NCBI RefSeq assembly: GCF_023856365.1
Contig: NC_064540.1
Span: 2,849,501 to 2,913,500 of the forward strand
Direction of reading: 5' to 3'
Length of the DNA stretch: 64,000 nt
Source of the DNA: Brienomyrus brachyistius
Taxonomy: Eukaryota > Chordata > Actinopteri > Osteoglossiformes > Mormyridae
Made by a program: the position numbers and the translations under genes. The notes beneath the pieces are model-generated. The model was not told the origin of the DNA. It ran no database searches and worked only from the letters and a program-made list of their open reading frames with translations. Within the stretch, counting starts at the first letter, position 1. Each line of letters opens with the position of its first letter. Of the stretch, positions 13,701-25,797 are shown piece after piece.

Positions 13701-13818
13701 TGGTAGAAGAGCGCGGCTCCGAAGGAGGCAGTTCAGGAACATCTTGCATTATCTGCTCTTGCAGTGAATTAGCATCCACGGTTAAAGCAAACCTAAGCTG
13801 CAAGGTGAACAAGCCTTG
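10783..13818. other. No gene recognised
   Basis: Mostly AT-rich unique sequence. The block 11150-11480 is CpG-rich with TAATTAA-type homeodomain sites and carries no repeat signature, so it is a candidate conserved noncoding element. The frame at 11731-12168 (minus) has no recognisable domain. Confidence 0.55.
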
Positions 13819-14668
13819 ATTCATGTTATTACAGTCTTCATGTTATTACAGTCGTCTTCATATTATTACAGTCTTCAGGTTATTACAGTCTTCATGTTAT
13901 TACAGTCTTCATGTTATTACAGTCGTCTTCATGTCATTACAGTCCTAATGTTATTACAGTCTTCATGTTATTGCAGCATTCAGGTTATTACAGTCTACAT
14001 GTTATTGCAGTCGTCTTCATGTTATTACAGTCTTCATGTTATTACAGTCTTCATGTTATTACAGTCGTCTTCATGTCATTACAGTCTTAATGTTATTACA
14101 GTCTTCATGTTATTGCAGCATTCAGGTTATTACAGTCTTCATGTTATTGCAGTCGTCTTCATGGTATTACAGTCTTAATGTTATTACAGTCTTCAGGTTA
14201 TTACAGTCTTCATGTTATTACAGTTGTCTTCATGTTATTACAGTGTTCAGGTTATTACAGTCTTCATGTTATTACAGTCTTAATGTTATTAAAGTCTTCA
14301 TGTTATTACAGTCGTCTTCATGTTATTACAGTCTTAATGTTATTACAGTCTTCATGTTATTGCAGTCTTCATGTTATTACAGTCATCTTTATGTTATTAC
14401 AGTCTTCATGTTATTGCAGTAGTCTTCATTTTATTACAGTCTTCATGTTATTACAGTCGTCTTCATGTTATTGCAGTCTTCATGTTATTACAGTCATCTT
14501 CATGTTATTACAGTCTTCATGTTATTACAGTCATCTTCATGTTATTACAGTCGTTTTCATGTTATTACAGTCTTCAGGTTATTACAGTCTTCATGTTATT
14601 ACAGTCATCTTCATGTTATTACAGTCTTCATGTTATTGCAGTAGTCTTCATTTAATTACAGTCTTCAT
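13819..14668. repeat. 17/20-bp minisatellite, about 0.85 kb
   Basis: A tandem array of the 17-mer cttcatgttattacagt, irregularly mixed with 20-mers carrying an extra cgt or cat (cgtcttcatgttattacagt). There are roughly 45-50 units. Point variants (caggtt, ttgcag, taatgt, gtcatt) recur in blocks, which shows higher-order expansion. Both unit lengths leave remainder 2 on division by 3, so reading frames rotate without stops and give long but meaningless open frames rich in LLQSS/YYS. Confidence 0.97.
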
Positions 14669-15574
14669 TTCACTAGATAAGATGTTATTGGGGGGGGTCT
14701 ACACCGCCACATTTTGACTTTAACTAGGAATGTTTCAGCTTAAGCACTTTCAGACTCCAATAGAATGGTTACATACAATCAGACCTCTTAGAATATACTG
14801 GTTTTGTGCCTAAATGTGCAAAACACCTGACTATGACCCCAGGAGACCTTTCTAGATATTTGTTCTGGTAACCAGCAGCTGGGTTTGATGAAGTATTGTC
14901 CTATAATCTCAGCTTTTCTTTCACCTATAAAAGCTAAATGTACTTGGATGTAGAAGACGGCTATGGGGGAATTAATTTAGCTGAATAAGGGGGGACAAAG
15001 ATTGCCTTGATTTCGGCTGCTGGCTCTCCTTATCTCCTAAGAGTAATTAAAGAGAATCCAGAGGTTGTGCCCTGCTAGAGCACATGGCTGCAGGAAAAGC
15101 CTGCAATGGTCTGCACTTCCTGCTACTCCGCAGTGTCCCAATGAGACTGGGGCAGATGTTAGATAATGCCAGTTGGTCAATCTAAGATTATTCAAGACTG
15201 GGTGGTCTTTTGGGATAGCGCGTGTGCAGTTCCCGTATATATCGCTCCGAAATAAACACAAGAACTTTAGAAGAATCACCCTTTCAGATATGCGTGGGTG
15301 GTTAGGAGTCTGTCTGTGTCCAGAAGGTTTTCGGTTTCAACCCCCTGACCAACAGAGTGCCTATATAAGTTTTGGGGCTTTTGGGCAGCTAAGGCCCTTT
15401 AACTGCAGAAAGTACTCCAGGGGCTCTGGAGAAATGGCGGAGCATATCCTTTAGAGACTGTATATGGTACTGGGTAAGGATTTGTAATCAGAAGGTTATT
15501 TTATCAGGTCATTTTCCCCCCACTGAACAATTTACCCATGTATGTACATGATTATATTGCTAAAATTTGTGCAG

Positions 15575-15682
15575 TTTAAGCAGGTTGCTTATAAGCACAA
15601 CAGCAAGGTATCACCTGGGACTTGAAGCAGCAACCTTCTGGTAACAACCCTGTGTGCCTAATTACTATGCTACCCGGCCAAC
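15575..15682 (-). mobile_element. tRNA-derived SINE head, minus strand
   Basis: The reverse complement reads gttggccgggtagcatagta, with a B-box-like gctgcttcaagtcccag. This is the tRNA-like head of a SINE family distinct from that at 10421. Confidence 0.5.
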
Positions 15683-15762
15683 TTGCTTAAATGTGCCTGC
15701 ATGACTGGATATGTAGGGTGTACTGCACTCGCAGCATGTGGAAGTCTCCCTGTGCTTTTTCG

Positions 15763-15819
15763 CGTGACTCCCCGCGTGACTCCCCGCGTGACTCCCCGTG
15801 TGACTCCCCGTGTGACTCC
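15763..15819. repeat. 12-bp tandem repeat, about 5 copies
   Basis: Unit gtgactccccgc, with the last copies ending gt instead of gc. It is CpG-rich. Confidence 0.9.
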
Positions 15820-17469
15820 TGGCCGATACGGGTCCCCTGGCTAGGCCAGACACGCTGTTGCAGCCCCTAATGAAAACACTCTCTTGCTGCAGCCAGGGGG
15901 GAGCGGCGAGGCAGTGCATCACTGCGTCAGCGATGGCGACGGAGAAAATCCATTATTTCAGCCATGTGTCCCGCACGACGTGCACCGAGTGCTAATGCCT
16001 GGACTTCCGTGCCCCCTCCCCCACTAGCAAAGCAGGGCAGAAGGGGGGCACATAGGGCAAACAATGACAACACCACCACATTCTGATTGATGTATACAAA
16101 AAAAAAACTTAATGAAAGACAAAGACACGTTTTATCAATGATCGGGTGGACGGATAAAAAGTGCCCGACAGCCCCTAACAGCTGGGTCACCCATTCCCAA
16201 GGAGAATGAGGCTTTTGTGCTTTCATCCTGTGAGGATGGATGGCCGAAGCAAAACTGTTTTTTCCCCTTTGCCAACACTAATCACTTTAGGCTTATCAAG
16301 CCCTGGAAAGAGAACTGTCGGAAAGAAAAAGAGTGACCACGCTTTCCCTCCCTCTCCCTTGTTTTCAGTCCACCATAAGGTGAACGTTTGATAGAGGCAC
16401 TGCTGGTGGTGGTGGTGGGGGGGGGGCGCTTCGCAGCTGTGCTACGGAGATAAGAGAAACCTTGGCTGCATCTTCGCCATTCAGTCCCTTAGCCTCCGGA
16501 TAAGGGGGGTGGGACAAGACGGGATACACCTATCCTGCAAGGAACGGGGCTGGATCAAAGTGATTAGGATGAAACTGCTTAAAACAACAGTTAAGGCTTC
16601 CCAGTGCAATTAGAGGCCGTTAAATTCAGTTCAAGCTGAAGTTAATGATGCCACTGCATTATCCAGCGATTTATATAAACACCTGCATGTACAGCCCCCA
16701 CCCCAGAGACACGATTACGATGCTGTCACTTATAAACAGAATAAAACGACGCCAGTGATTTTGCAGCGGAAGCTCCGTGTGGTTAAGTTTGAATCTTTTA
16801 CGGCCGCGGGGCAATAGGTGTGTGTGCGTGTGTGCGTATGTGCGTGTGTGCGTATGTGCGTGCATATGTGAGTTTTGTGATCATGCATGTGTTAAATACC
16901 TCTACAAATTGAAATATCATCTTCTTGTTCTAGGTGCAAGATGAACATTTGCCCATAGAGAGCTGACTACATTATGACAGCTGCTGATTTTGCTTTTAAT
17001 AGCTCCTCTCCCCGGTGTCCGTAATGGTTTATTTTGCCTGCCACAGGCAATTCCAGGCTGGGAAGTTGCACTGAAGTGCATGGAGATCAGTCTGAGGCTT
17101 GCGGATTAAAATCTCGGCCAACACAATAAACCTCTGTCCTTGAGTAGGACACTTAGACACTACGGAAAATTAGTCTTTCTGGATCTTTAACAAAAAGACA
17201 TATAGGCCAATGTATACAGCAGTGGGTTATAAGTGAAACATACTTTACATTTGTTAAATTAAACGTTGATTGGATCACATGACATGCAGAAGATTGTTCC
17301 CCATTAATCAACCCTGCATCACGACTTTCCCCATCTCAGGGTCGGCATCAGAGATTATATGGCGATGTGGGGAGTCTTGTGAAAGTCGAAGACCACACGC
17401 AAAGGCCAGCAGACGGCACACAAAAAAGTTTAGTAACTCCTAAATGCATAAAATATATGCACAGTGCTG

Positions 17470-17598
17470 CCCTGCGATGGGCTGGCCCCCCGTCCTGGGT
17501 TGCTCCCTGCCTCGTGCCCATTGCTTCCGGGATAGGCTCCGGGCCCCCCGCGACCCAGTACAATAAACGGTTTGGAAAATGGATGGATGGATGGATGG
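17470..17598 (+). mobile_element. 5'-truncated tRNA-derived SINE, plus strand
   Basis: This is the 3' half of the SINE family seen at 10421, ending in (GGAT)n. A perfect 15-bp target duplication atatgcacagtgctg lies at 17455-17469 and 17599-17613. Truncation at the 5' end with a long target duplication is typical of LINE-driven retrotransposition. Confidence 0.9.
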
Positions 17599-17613
17599 AT
17601 ATGCACAGTGCTG

Positions 17614-19319
17614 GTTTGGAGGACGCCAAGTGTGTTTACAGCAGCCGCTCACGTGATATCTCACAGTGATATCTCACAGTGATATTTCTATCTCGCATTT
17701 CTCATATGTTTTTGTGCCGTTTTACTGCGCTAAACTGTACTGAAATCCGTAAGAAAATGCTTTGCTTGCCAAGGGAGACCAAAAAAATGTACACAGTTTT
17801 TCCAGATCACAAGAGGTCTGCACCCCTTACCCCCACAATGTGGAAGGGTGGACTGTAGTTAAGGGGTTACTGGATTTAAAGGGTTACTCAAGCGAGTTAT
17901 TTAAAATTACTCTGCATTTTGCTGTCTTGTTGAGGTTTGCATATGTATATAATACAGAGATAAGCTTTGCAGTAGAGGTATTCTTTGCTATTAGAATGAA
18001 TTAATTAATAATGAATTAGCTATCTGAATGTGAAAAAAACGCTATACGCAATTTGTGTCTGAAAACATCTGAAGAAATCCATACTTTTCAGCAGATAAGT
18101 AACTTTTCTTTTGTTGACTATTATCTTTATGTGTTATTTCAGTCTCCATTTGCGTTGTTGTGTTTGTCGGAGGGTAGATTGTATCGGGTGCTTTCAGCAT
18201 CCTTGCATACTGTATATAAACACACCCACAAATGAGTTCATCAAGAGTTGAATGATGTCATAGTTGTAAGGATTTAAAAATCTTTTATATTTTTTAGATA
18301 TAGATAAATGCTTGCATAGATAAATGCCAGATAAATGCTCGGTGGATTGTTATATATGTGTTTTAGTGCTATTTTGGAAAATTGGCCAGTTTTGCATGAT
18401 TTGCGTAGTTGCATTGTTAATCTCGTTTTAAAGAAAATTATATTGGCTTTGCCATGCAGAAGAATCCCTTTTCAGCACCTTACCATAAACAGATTATATT
18501 CTGATAAAGAGCTATGGCTGAATTTGCCTGTTTAAGTAGCCAGCTATCTACTGATACAAAGCAGGTTAAATACACTGCTGAAGGCTGACACAAGGCCCAG
18601 CAATCGGCAGGGTGCAAGCCTTGATTCTTAACCTCCTTGCCACAGGCTGTTCATAAGCTGGCTATATGTACATTGAAACAGGTGCGTCGCCTGCATTTTC
18701 CACCCAGTATGTTCCACCAATGATAAAAGTGATAAACAAAACATATGATAAATAGAAACTGCTTGTGTCGTCGAAACTTCGAGGTAACAGTGACAGTCAA
18801 GAGCTGTATGCCGATTGTATGTGTGTCGTTTGCTCTATGTTGCTCGAGCATGTAGGATTGTGTGGGAAGTCTTTATGCAGACGGGAAGGGAATCATTCAT
18901 AAAGGTAACTGCATGACAGAAGTACAGACAACTGGTTTTATTTATTCTGTAAATTAAATGTATCTGTTTGATAGCCTCCCGTGCTACAAAGTGATCCCAT
19001 AGCATAAAATTTGCATGAAATTGTGGTGTTAGGCAAGTCATCCAGCATACGGATGTTGGCTGTGCAAATAATTACTATAAATGTTTGCATTTAAATCTCT
19101 ATAAGCCAGATTATTTCACTGGGGGAAAATGGGGAATGAGGCATATTTTTTGCTAAAAGAATTTGTTCCGTGGCTCACTGGTGAGATGCTCTTCCTGTCA
19201 GTTAGACTGCTGAATCGACTAGCATTGTGTTACCCAAAGGCGGAGAAATGGCTCTGTGGGTAACGTTCATTTGTAGGGTGTTCACTGTACTGTGCAGTGT
19301 AATGTGTGGGAGTATTCAC
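17614..19319. other. No gene recognised
   Basis: AT-rich unique sequence. A short direct repeat gatatctcacagt occurs at about 17656-17685. Open frames are chance. Confidence 0.6.
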
Positions 19320-19452
19320 TGTGGTCTATCCATTCATCAATCTTTCAACCGCTTACGCCAGTTAGGGTCATGGGGGGGGCCTGGAGGCAATCCCAGCCAG
19401 CATAGGCCACAAAGATGGGTATACCATGGGTGGGATGCCAGTCCACAGGGCA
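19320..19452 (-). mobile_element. SINE / L2-like tail fragment, minus strand
   Basis: Starts ctatccattcatcaatcttt and continues with a body typical of the reverse-oriented fish SINE tail, ending gggatgccagtccac. It directly abuts the foldback element at 19453. Confidence 0.5.
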
Positions 19453-19622
19453 CAGTGTTCTCCATAGCAACCTGGTCCTTGGGGACCCCCAGACGGTCCA
19501 CGTTTTTGCTCCCTCCTAGCTCTCTGCCAGACAGTTCACATTTTTGCTCCCTATCGGGAGCTGGGAGTGAGCAAAAATGTGGTCTGTCTGGGGGTCCCTG
19601 AGGACGGGGTTTGGAAACACTG
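19453..19622. mobile_element. Foldback hAT-like MITE
   Basis: This 170-bp element is nearly all inverted repeat. The left arm cagtgttctcc...ctggtccttggggacccccagac mirrors the right arm, whose reverse complement reads cagtgtttcca...ccgtcctcagggacccccagac. Both arms continue into a gtttttgctccct / ttttgctcact block, so each is about 70 bp. Ends in CAGTG fit hAT-type MITEs. A clean 8-bp target duplication was not found. Confidence 0.7.
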
Positions 19623-19684
19623 TTTTAGATCTAAAGGTCTATCCGTTCAGTACCCACAAGGCTATATCTATTCTGTGTGTTTTC

Positions 19685-19756
19685 AAGCAGCACTGTGGCT
19701 CAGTGGGTAGCCCTGTTGTCTCACATATCCAGGATTGGTGAATCCTGACTCTGCGC

Positions 19757-19817
<61 letters not shown>

Positions 19818-19880
19818 TGTGTATGTGTGTGTGGAGTTTGCATGGTTTCCCTTGTTCATTCGTGGGTTTCCATTTGCAGT
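19685..19880 (+). mobile_element. SINE interrupted by (GT)n(GA)n microsatellite
   Basis: A tRNA-like SINE head (agcactgtggctcagtgggt, ttgtctcacat) and middle (gagtttgcatggtttccc, gggtttcca) are separated by an expanded microsatellite, (GT)n at about 19759-19790 then (GA)n at about 19791-19816. Confidence 0.6.
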
Positions 19881-21539
19881 CTAAAGATGTGATGTTAAGT
19901 GAATGGTTTCCAGTAAGTTCCCCATAGATGATGATGGTGTGGACCCTGCTATTGGTGTCAGTGGTTTTCTGTGTATAGTAGAGAAGACAGTTTTTGGCTT
20001 TTTGGGGAACGTAGTTTTTACTGTGATGGGTTTCCAGCTGAGCAATAGTAGTGATTTTGGAAGGTATGATAAAAGATGTTGACTGCGGGGAGTCTTGATG
20101 TTCATTCTGTAGAGCAGGGAAGATCCTTCAGCACTGTGATCATTCCCGGGCTTGTGGCTGCTTACCATGATTTACCAGGACGTAAGACTTCGCCCCCCCC
20201 CATCTCATCATGCCAGGGTGTGACCTCGGAACTTACACAGGTCATGCCAGGGCATTAAAATAAAGCTTCTGACCAGTATTTCTGGCTTGACGTCTGGCCA
20301 TCTTAGAAAAAAAGTAAAATGGCAAACCAGTACGTTTTTACGGTTTCGTGGTTAAAATCACGAATTTGCGCTCAGAAGTACGGTCACTATGTCGATACTT
20401 AAGGAATGTCTCAGAGGCGTTGGCAGTGTTAGGGCTGTAGGAGTCCATTTCTACTCCGGCTCCCTGTGTGTCAGGTGACTGATAAGACCCAGCCCCCCTA
20501 ATTCACTAATGTGGTCCATTGAATTGTGCTGGGTCTCACACGTCTCTCACGTCAATGACAACACATTTCTTACATTTTTTTCTCCCCGTCTGTTTATATG
20601 ATGGACGCTCTTTGTCTGTGACTAGCAGTGAGTAGTGTAATGTGTCATTTTTGCAGATGTTACTGAAATATTTATTCAGTTGGGATTCGACAATGAGGTA
20701 CGGAGGGGGCTTATAAATCACTGCGATCTGAGCTTGTCCTAGCCGCCCCAACATGCTGCCGCTGTTGGATTATTGCACTGGCGGTTTGCATCAGCTTGAG
20801 TCAGCAGGCAGACCTGTTTGTTTGGGTCAGCCTTGCTAACCCGTGTCCATCGCTCTTTTCGACTTCTCAACACTCCTGTGTGTTTATTTTTGGAAATACC
20901 CCCCTGGACTTTTTTCTTATCAAGTTTGATTGGGCGTTTCTGTTTTTTTTTGGTCCTTTTTTTGTCAAATGTTTTGAACAGAAAGAATAATAGTTAATTC
21001 TGCTGAGCTGAGGGCACTGTCAAAGTTATAGATTTTCTCTTTTAAAAATTATCCTCTTTGGTTGTTCCCAACAAAGTTGCAGACGTTTGTCTGTTATCGC
21101 TCTGAGAGAGGAATAAATCATAACAGCTCGTGTAATGTAGAGGTAATCAGTGTTCTCGCGTATGGCTGAACTGTCATCCATCTTTTCCCTGTATTACCAG
21201 AGGCAAAATGTTTTTTTTTTAAGAAGGAAAATAATTGACATTTTGAGAAAAAGAGTCACCCTATATATACCTTACCTTTCTTTCACCTTTTCCTGTGAGT
21301 TCTGCCTGTCTTTTGTTTCATTTCCTCTCCCAGAATCTTAGTCTTATTGTCCGTTGTCAATCACACCGGGGTTGACATGAACCAAAAAGCCTTCAGTGAC
21401 CTCTTTAGTGGCATTAAAGTATGACCCAAATAAGGCAATTCCGGTTTGTATGTTAACTAACCGATTTCACAGCTGTTACCCAGTATACCCTAGTTAAGCA
21501 GCTGATTGACCCTGATTTATTCTCGAGTTTGTAACCAAA
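19881..21539. other. No gene recognised
   Basis: Unique-looking noncoding sequence. A short direct repeat of atgccaggg lies near 20210 and 20243. Nothing else supported. Confidence 0.6.
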
Positions 21540-21670
21540 GTCTGACACATCCACCCATAATACAGCTGCTTACCCAGTCCATGGTCATGGAGAGACTAGA
21601 GTCTATCCCAGGAAGTTCTGGACACGAGGCAGGGCGACATCCTGGATGGGATTCCAGTGCATGACATGGA
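21540..21670 (-). mobile_element. SINE / L2-like tail fragment, minus strand
   Basis: Contains gcttacccagtccatggtca, gagtctatcccaggaag, acgaggcaggg and gggattccagtgcatgacat, the reverse complement of the common fish SINE 3' body. It is diverged. Confidence 0.45.
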
Positions 21671-23024
21671 AGAACTGAAACAGCTGTAGATTTATGTCTT
21701 TTATAACCAGATATGTGGATTTTGTACAGCTCTGGTATGTCACAGCAAATTAAGCTCGTTCTGAGGCTCTTAACCTTCCTGTCATTCTTGTCTTCTGACA
21801 TGCGTGACATGTAGATTTCAGCTGCTCGGCTGTCGGCTTGTCACTCACTAAAAGACGCACTTCCCAACAGCCACTGAGCGAGCCATTATTTATGTGATGG
21901 ATTATATATATTTGCACAGCATGAGACTTGATGCTGATCTTTCAAACATCCACGCAGTTTAACCCCCTGCCCACCCCCACTCCTGCCTATCCCTATCCCC
22001 TCCACCACCCCACCCCCACTCCGGGCCACCCCTACCCCCCCCCCCCCCCCCCCGCCTTAATACTGACTGCCATTTGAAAACCGTGTTTGTGGTGTGTGCT
22101 CTTTTCCTGCCAGCTGGCCATTTTTAAACAGAAGTTGGTGTTACAGTACATAATCAAGGAGCAAAATACTGTGCCGGTTCCTTTTATATCTGGGAGAGTG
22201 CACTAAGGTATCTCCAGCTATACTTCTGTATGGTTTCCAGAACCTTCACCTCGCAGTCGTTTGCAGCCACCTCGTCCACGGTCACAGGGACTGTGACATT
22301 GCAGTTTAGTCTGTATTCCGTGGGGTTTGTTCCCTCCTCACCTTCGTGAAAACGTCAGGAACGCCCCTGCAGAGCTTCTGGATGGAGTGGGGCAGCATGT
22401 CGGACGAGACTGATGATGCCGCTGTGCAGTGGGATGCTCTTTATGGGGTGGAGTTCCGCCACGGGACAGCAAACTGCAGACAGCGGACATCTCACCTTCG
22501 GCCAGGATGCACCCGTTTACCCAGATAGGGGTCGGCGCACTGCCAGCTCTCTCCTGGCTTCCCTCACTGACATCCAGCTGACCTGGTTCCTGAACAAAAA
22601 AAAAACAAAATGGGGTCATGGCCCCACTGCGAAAGATTTACTAAGTAAAAATCGGTAAAACTCGAAGACACCAAAAGCTGAAAAAGGTCTCGCTCAATGC
22701 AGTTGACCCCATAAAAACATTCAACAAGAGTTTTGGCGTATTCTGAGCCAGTTGGATTGCTGGGGCCAGTGACCAATTGGAAGTCCCAGTGATGGGGCAA
22801 ATCCAGCTTTGTGCTGCTACCGTGACTCACAGCCCTTTCCTCAACTAAATACGATGTATGTAGTGTGCCACCGTCCTCCACTCTAGACAGACTGTCACTC
22901 AAAAAACCCATCAATGCGTGACAGGAGCCACGAGCACCGGTGCGGGAGACCCGAAACAGACCGAGCAGCTGTAATGGAGCCATCAGTGCAGCCCCCACTC
23001 CTCGCCACCCTCGACTGGAAGAGG
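21671..23024. other. No confirmed gene; possible old coding relic
   Basis: Starts with a C-rich tract (21960-22055). On the minus strand, about 22350-22190, a 50-codon frame has protein-like composition (CNVTVPVTVDEVAAND, then VKVLETIQKYSW), and the neighbouring frame at 22619-22338 is also open. I could not assign it to a family, and no start or convincing splice pair frames it. Confidence 0.35.
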
Positions 23025-23300
23025 GGACTGACACTTAGCGGGTGCCCTTCTGACCCCCAGGGTTGTGGGTTCGATTCCTGGCATCAGCTCTGTTTGTGCC
23101 CCGATTGTCTCTGTTCTTTGAGTGTTTGTGTGCATTTCCCTTGGGAGGTCTGGGATTTCCTCCCACAAAATTGGCCTTAAGGTGTGGTCTGTGAGTGACT
23201 GGCATCCCATCTACGGTGTCTTCTGTCAGTGCTTCCTGGAAGAGGTTCCAGGCTCACTGCTACATTGTTCTGGATAAGGGGTGAAGATGATGAATGGATA
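23025..23300 (+). mobile_element. tRNA-derived SINE, plus strand
   Basis: A head with a good B box (gtgggttcgattcctgg near 23065-23081) is followed by a middle containing gggatttcctcccaca. The L2-like tail (actggcatcccatc, cttcctggaagaggttccag, ttctggataag) ends in gatgatgaatggata. This is one of the more complete SINEs. Confidence 0.65.
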
Positions 23301-24054
23301 AAGGAGATAGGCGTTCAAAGAACCTTAGGTTTGCCAGGTGTGGCAGGAGTAAGATAACAGGCACGTCGTGGAAATACTCTGTACCAAACCAAAATGGTGC
23401 GTCAAAAAAACGATGCGACAAAGTAACCGTGTTTAATTCCTGCTTCATGCAAGTAATGCACATTGTGAGTTTGCTCAAGCTGGTTTTCTGAGCTTCAGAC
23501 ACTGCTGTTGCCTCGCTGCTCACCGCTCCTCTCTGAAGCCTCTTGTGATTTTCCACCGAACACAAAAACAGTGGGAGGATTTGTTCAGGAATGCATTTAA
23601 ATTCTGCGTATGGCTGCAAGTGAAAGGGGGGAGGGGGGGGACAACCTTTTTGTTGACGTGTCGACACCTGACCTCAGCTTCCACTGAACAGACAGGAGAA
23701 AAGCGTGCTTTGTTTTTTGATTTAAAAGGAACATCTTGTTACCTAAATGTCAAGGCTTACTGGTTTGATTCAATCCAGCAGATTAATGTACTGGCTTTAA
23801 TATTTCTGTGTTTGAATGCTTCGCTCCAGATTGAAGTCACCAGCCTTTCAGGTTCCCTCCTGTTATCTGCATAGGCAATTAAATATTAATTAGCTAATTA
23901 TCTTTGGGTGTTTCCCATCCAGAGTGCACGCGGCATTATTCATTTAACGATCCACGTTGGCAATAGCCAGCCATGTCTCCTGTCTGGCTCATGTGGCAGC
24001 GGCATGCATGACTGAGAAGGTTTCTCCAGTGAATCGTCACACTGCGGAAAATTG

Positions 24055-24145
24055 AACATCCATCTATTCGTCCTTCATAATCGCTTATCCAGTACTGGGT
24101 CGTGGGGCCCTCAGCCTGTCCCAGGAAGCACAGTGCGTGAAGAGC
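24055..24145 (-). mobile_element. SINE tail fragment, minus strand
   Basis: Reads catccatctattcgtccttc, cgcttatccagtactgggtc and cagcctgtcccaggaag, the reverse-oriented SINE/L2 tail. Confidence 0.45.
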
Positions 24146-24261
24146 AGTCTGAAGAAATATATAGTCCTTTGATTTATTGTATTTTGCTCCATTTTACCAG
24201 GGAGGTTTTTTTGTGTAAAGACATACATTTCTACTCTATACCCTCACAGCCTGACCCATCC

Positions 24262-24525
24262 ATGCACACACACATACACACACATACGCACACATACACA
24301 CACATACGCACACATACTCACACATACGCGCGCATACACACACGCACGCACGCATACACACACATACGCACACATACACACACATACGCACACATACACA
24401 CACATACGCACGCATACACACACGCATACACACACATATGCACGCGCATGTACACACACATACGCACACATACACACACGCACGCATACACACATCAGCA
24501 CACATACACACACATACACCCGCCC
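24262..24525. repeat. Complex (CA)n/(CATACG)n microsatellite
   Basis: About 260 bp of alternating purine-pyrimidine sequence built from cacacacatacgcacacata blocks. It produces artificial His-Thr or Val-Cys open frames on both strands. It may adopt left-handed DNA. Confidence 0.95.
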
Positions 24526-25797
24526 ACACACTCCTCCTCATTCACCCACGGATGCCTGGCTTGCGTTGGCTAACCAGGCATAGCTTAGTGCTTTTCGTCT
24601 GCCTAACTCCTCTCAGGGCTACTGGGCATTTTTAAATGTAACCCTCAGAGGTGGTAGCAGCGGTGTGAACTCAAACCAGCGTTAAAAACCAGTGACACCC
24701 CCCCCCGAGTGTGTATCAGACTCGACGGGGACCTGCGAGGTACTTGGTGACTTGCACGCACCGTGGACGAGCTGGGCAGAGCAGGAGCCAGCAACTTCGG
24801 TTGGCCCACGCACTGCAGAGCTGGCAGATCCTCCCTGCTTCACAGCACATGTGGATATCGGGGCAGACTGCTGGCTAAAGAAATTACCTCCGAGAGACGC
24901 AGGCCATTCTCATTGGGGGTGGGGGACTGGCCCACATTCTGCTGACATTTACGGTAGGAGGGAAATGGCAAACGACGGTTTACGTGTTTACAAAAGCACT
25001 TTGATGCGAATGTGGCAGGGGAGGGGGTGGAGGGAGGGTGCTGGGGGGGGGGGGGGGCTCCTCTTTAAAAGCAGTAAAATAATAATAAAAAAGGAAAACA
25101 TTAAAGTTATTTAAGCGGTAATTATGTTGCCGTCAAGATCTGTCTTCGTGAAACAGCAAGGACCCCTGATGGAGTCGATCTGCAAACTCCGTGCATCGAC
25201 TCCTCATGCCTGATCAAGATGAAAGATCCTCATCGGCTATTCAACAAGCAGAATATCCAGCAGCCATTTTTAAGACGCCCGGTGCCATGCTTCTGACATG
25301 CCAATTTCCCTTCATTCTTTTCCTTCTTTTCTAATCGGTATTGTCTCCTATGCTGCCCAATCAGATTCCTCCCTCGTTGATGTCAGAGGTGTCGTCTGCT
25401 CTGTCCTGCGTTCGTGTGGATCAGTGGGTATGCGGGCCGCAGCACGGCATGCGACACTGGGGCAGGGCCAGCTGGATTTAGTAATTAGGTTACCTGTAGG
25501 CACAGGTGCCAGTGACCAGTTGCTGGGGCCAGTGACCATCCATGATGTCAGTGATAGTGTTTTTTTAATGGCATCTCTCATTTATTGAGCAGTAGTGTTT
25601 GCATGGGGCACGTTTTGCTTTGTTCCAGGGCACCACTGTGATGTCACGCATGTATGCATCCTGAAAATGCACACTTCCGGAATCAGCGACCCGTTCCGAG
25701 TTACTTCAGATTTTTATCATCAGTGTCGATGGCTTTTGGTCTGTCAGTGATGCTGAATCTGCTGTGAGACTGGGTATTATTTTCATAAGAAGTCATC

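Larger units (their letters stand above)
14669..17454. other. No gene recognised
   Basis: Holds the SINE head at 15575 and the 12-bp array at 15763. There is also a (GT)n-like tract at 16817-16865 and SINE-like scraps near 15290-15400 and 17060-17200. No exon-like sequence. Confidence 0.55.
23301..25797. other. No gene recognised
   Basis: Includes the SINE tail at 24055 and the large CA-rich microsatellite. The rest is unique noncoding sequence. A shared phrase gctggggccagtgacca occurs at about 22758 and 25522, perhaps an unlisted repeat. Confidence 0.55.

Noticed and set aside
13816..14717. Several 90-179 codon frames rich in LLQSS and YYS
   Set aside because: Artefact of a minisatellite whose unit lengths avoid stops in all frames.
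15763..15819. Possible CRISPR-like or regular array
   Set aside because: Pure head-to-tail 12-bp repeats without spacers in a vertebrate genome; a simple tandem repeat.
24052..24573. His-Thr-Tyr or Val-Cys rich frames
   Set aside because: Translations of the CA-rich microsatellite on either strand.
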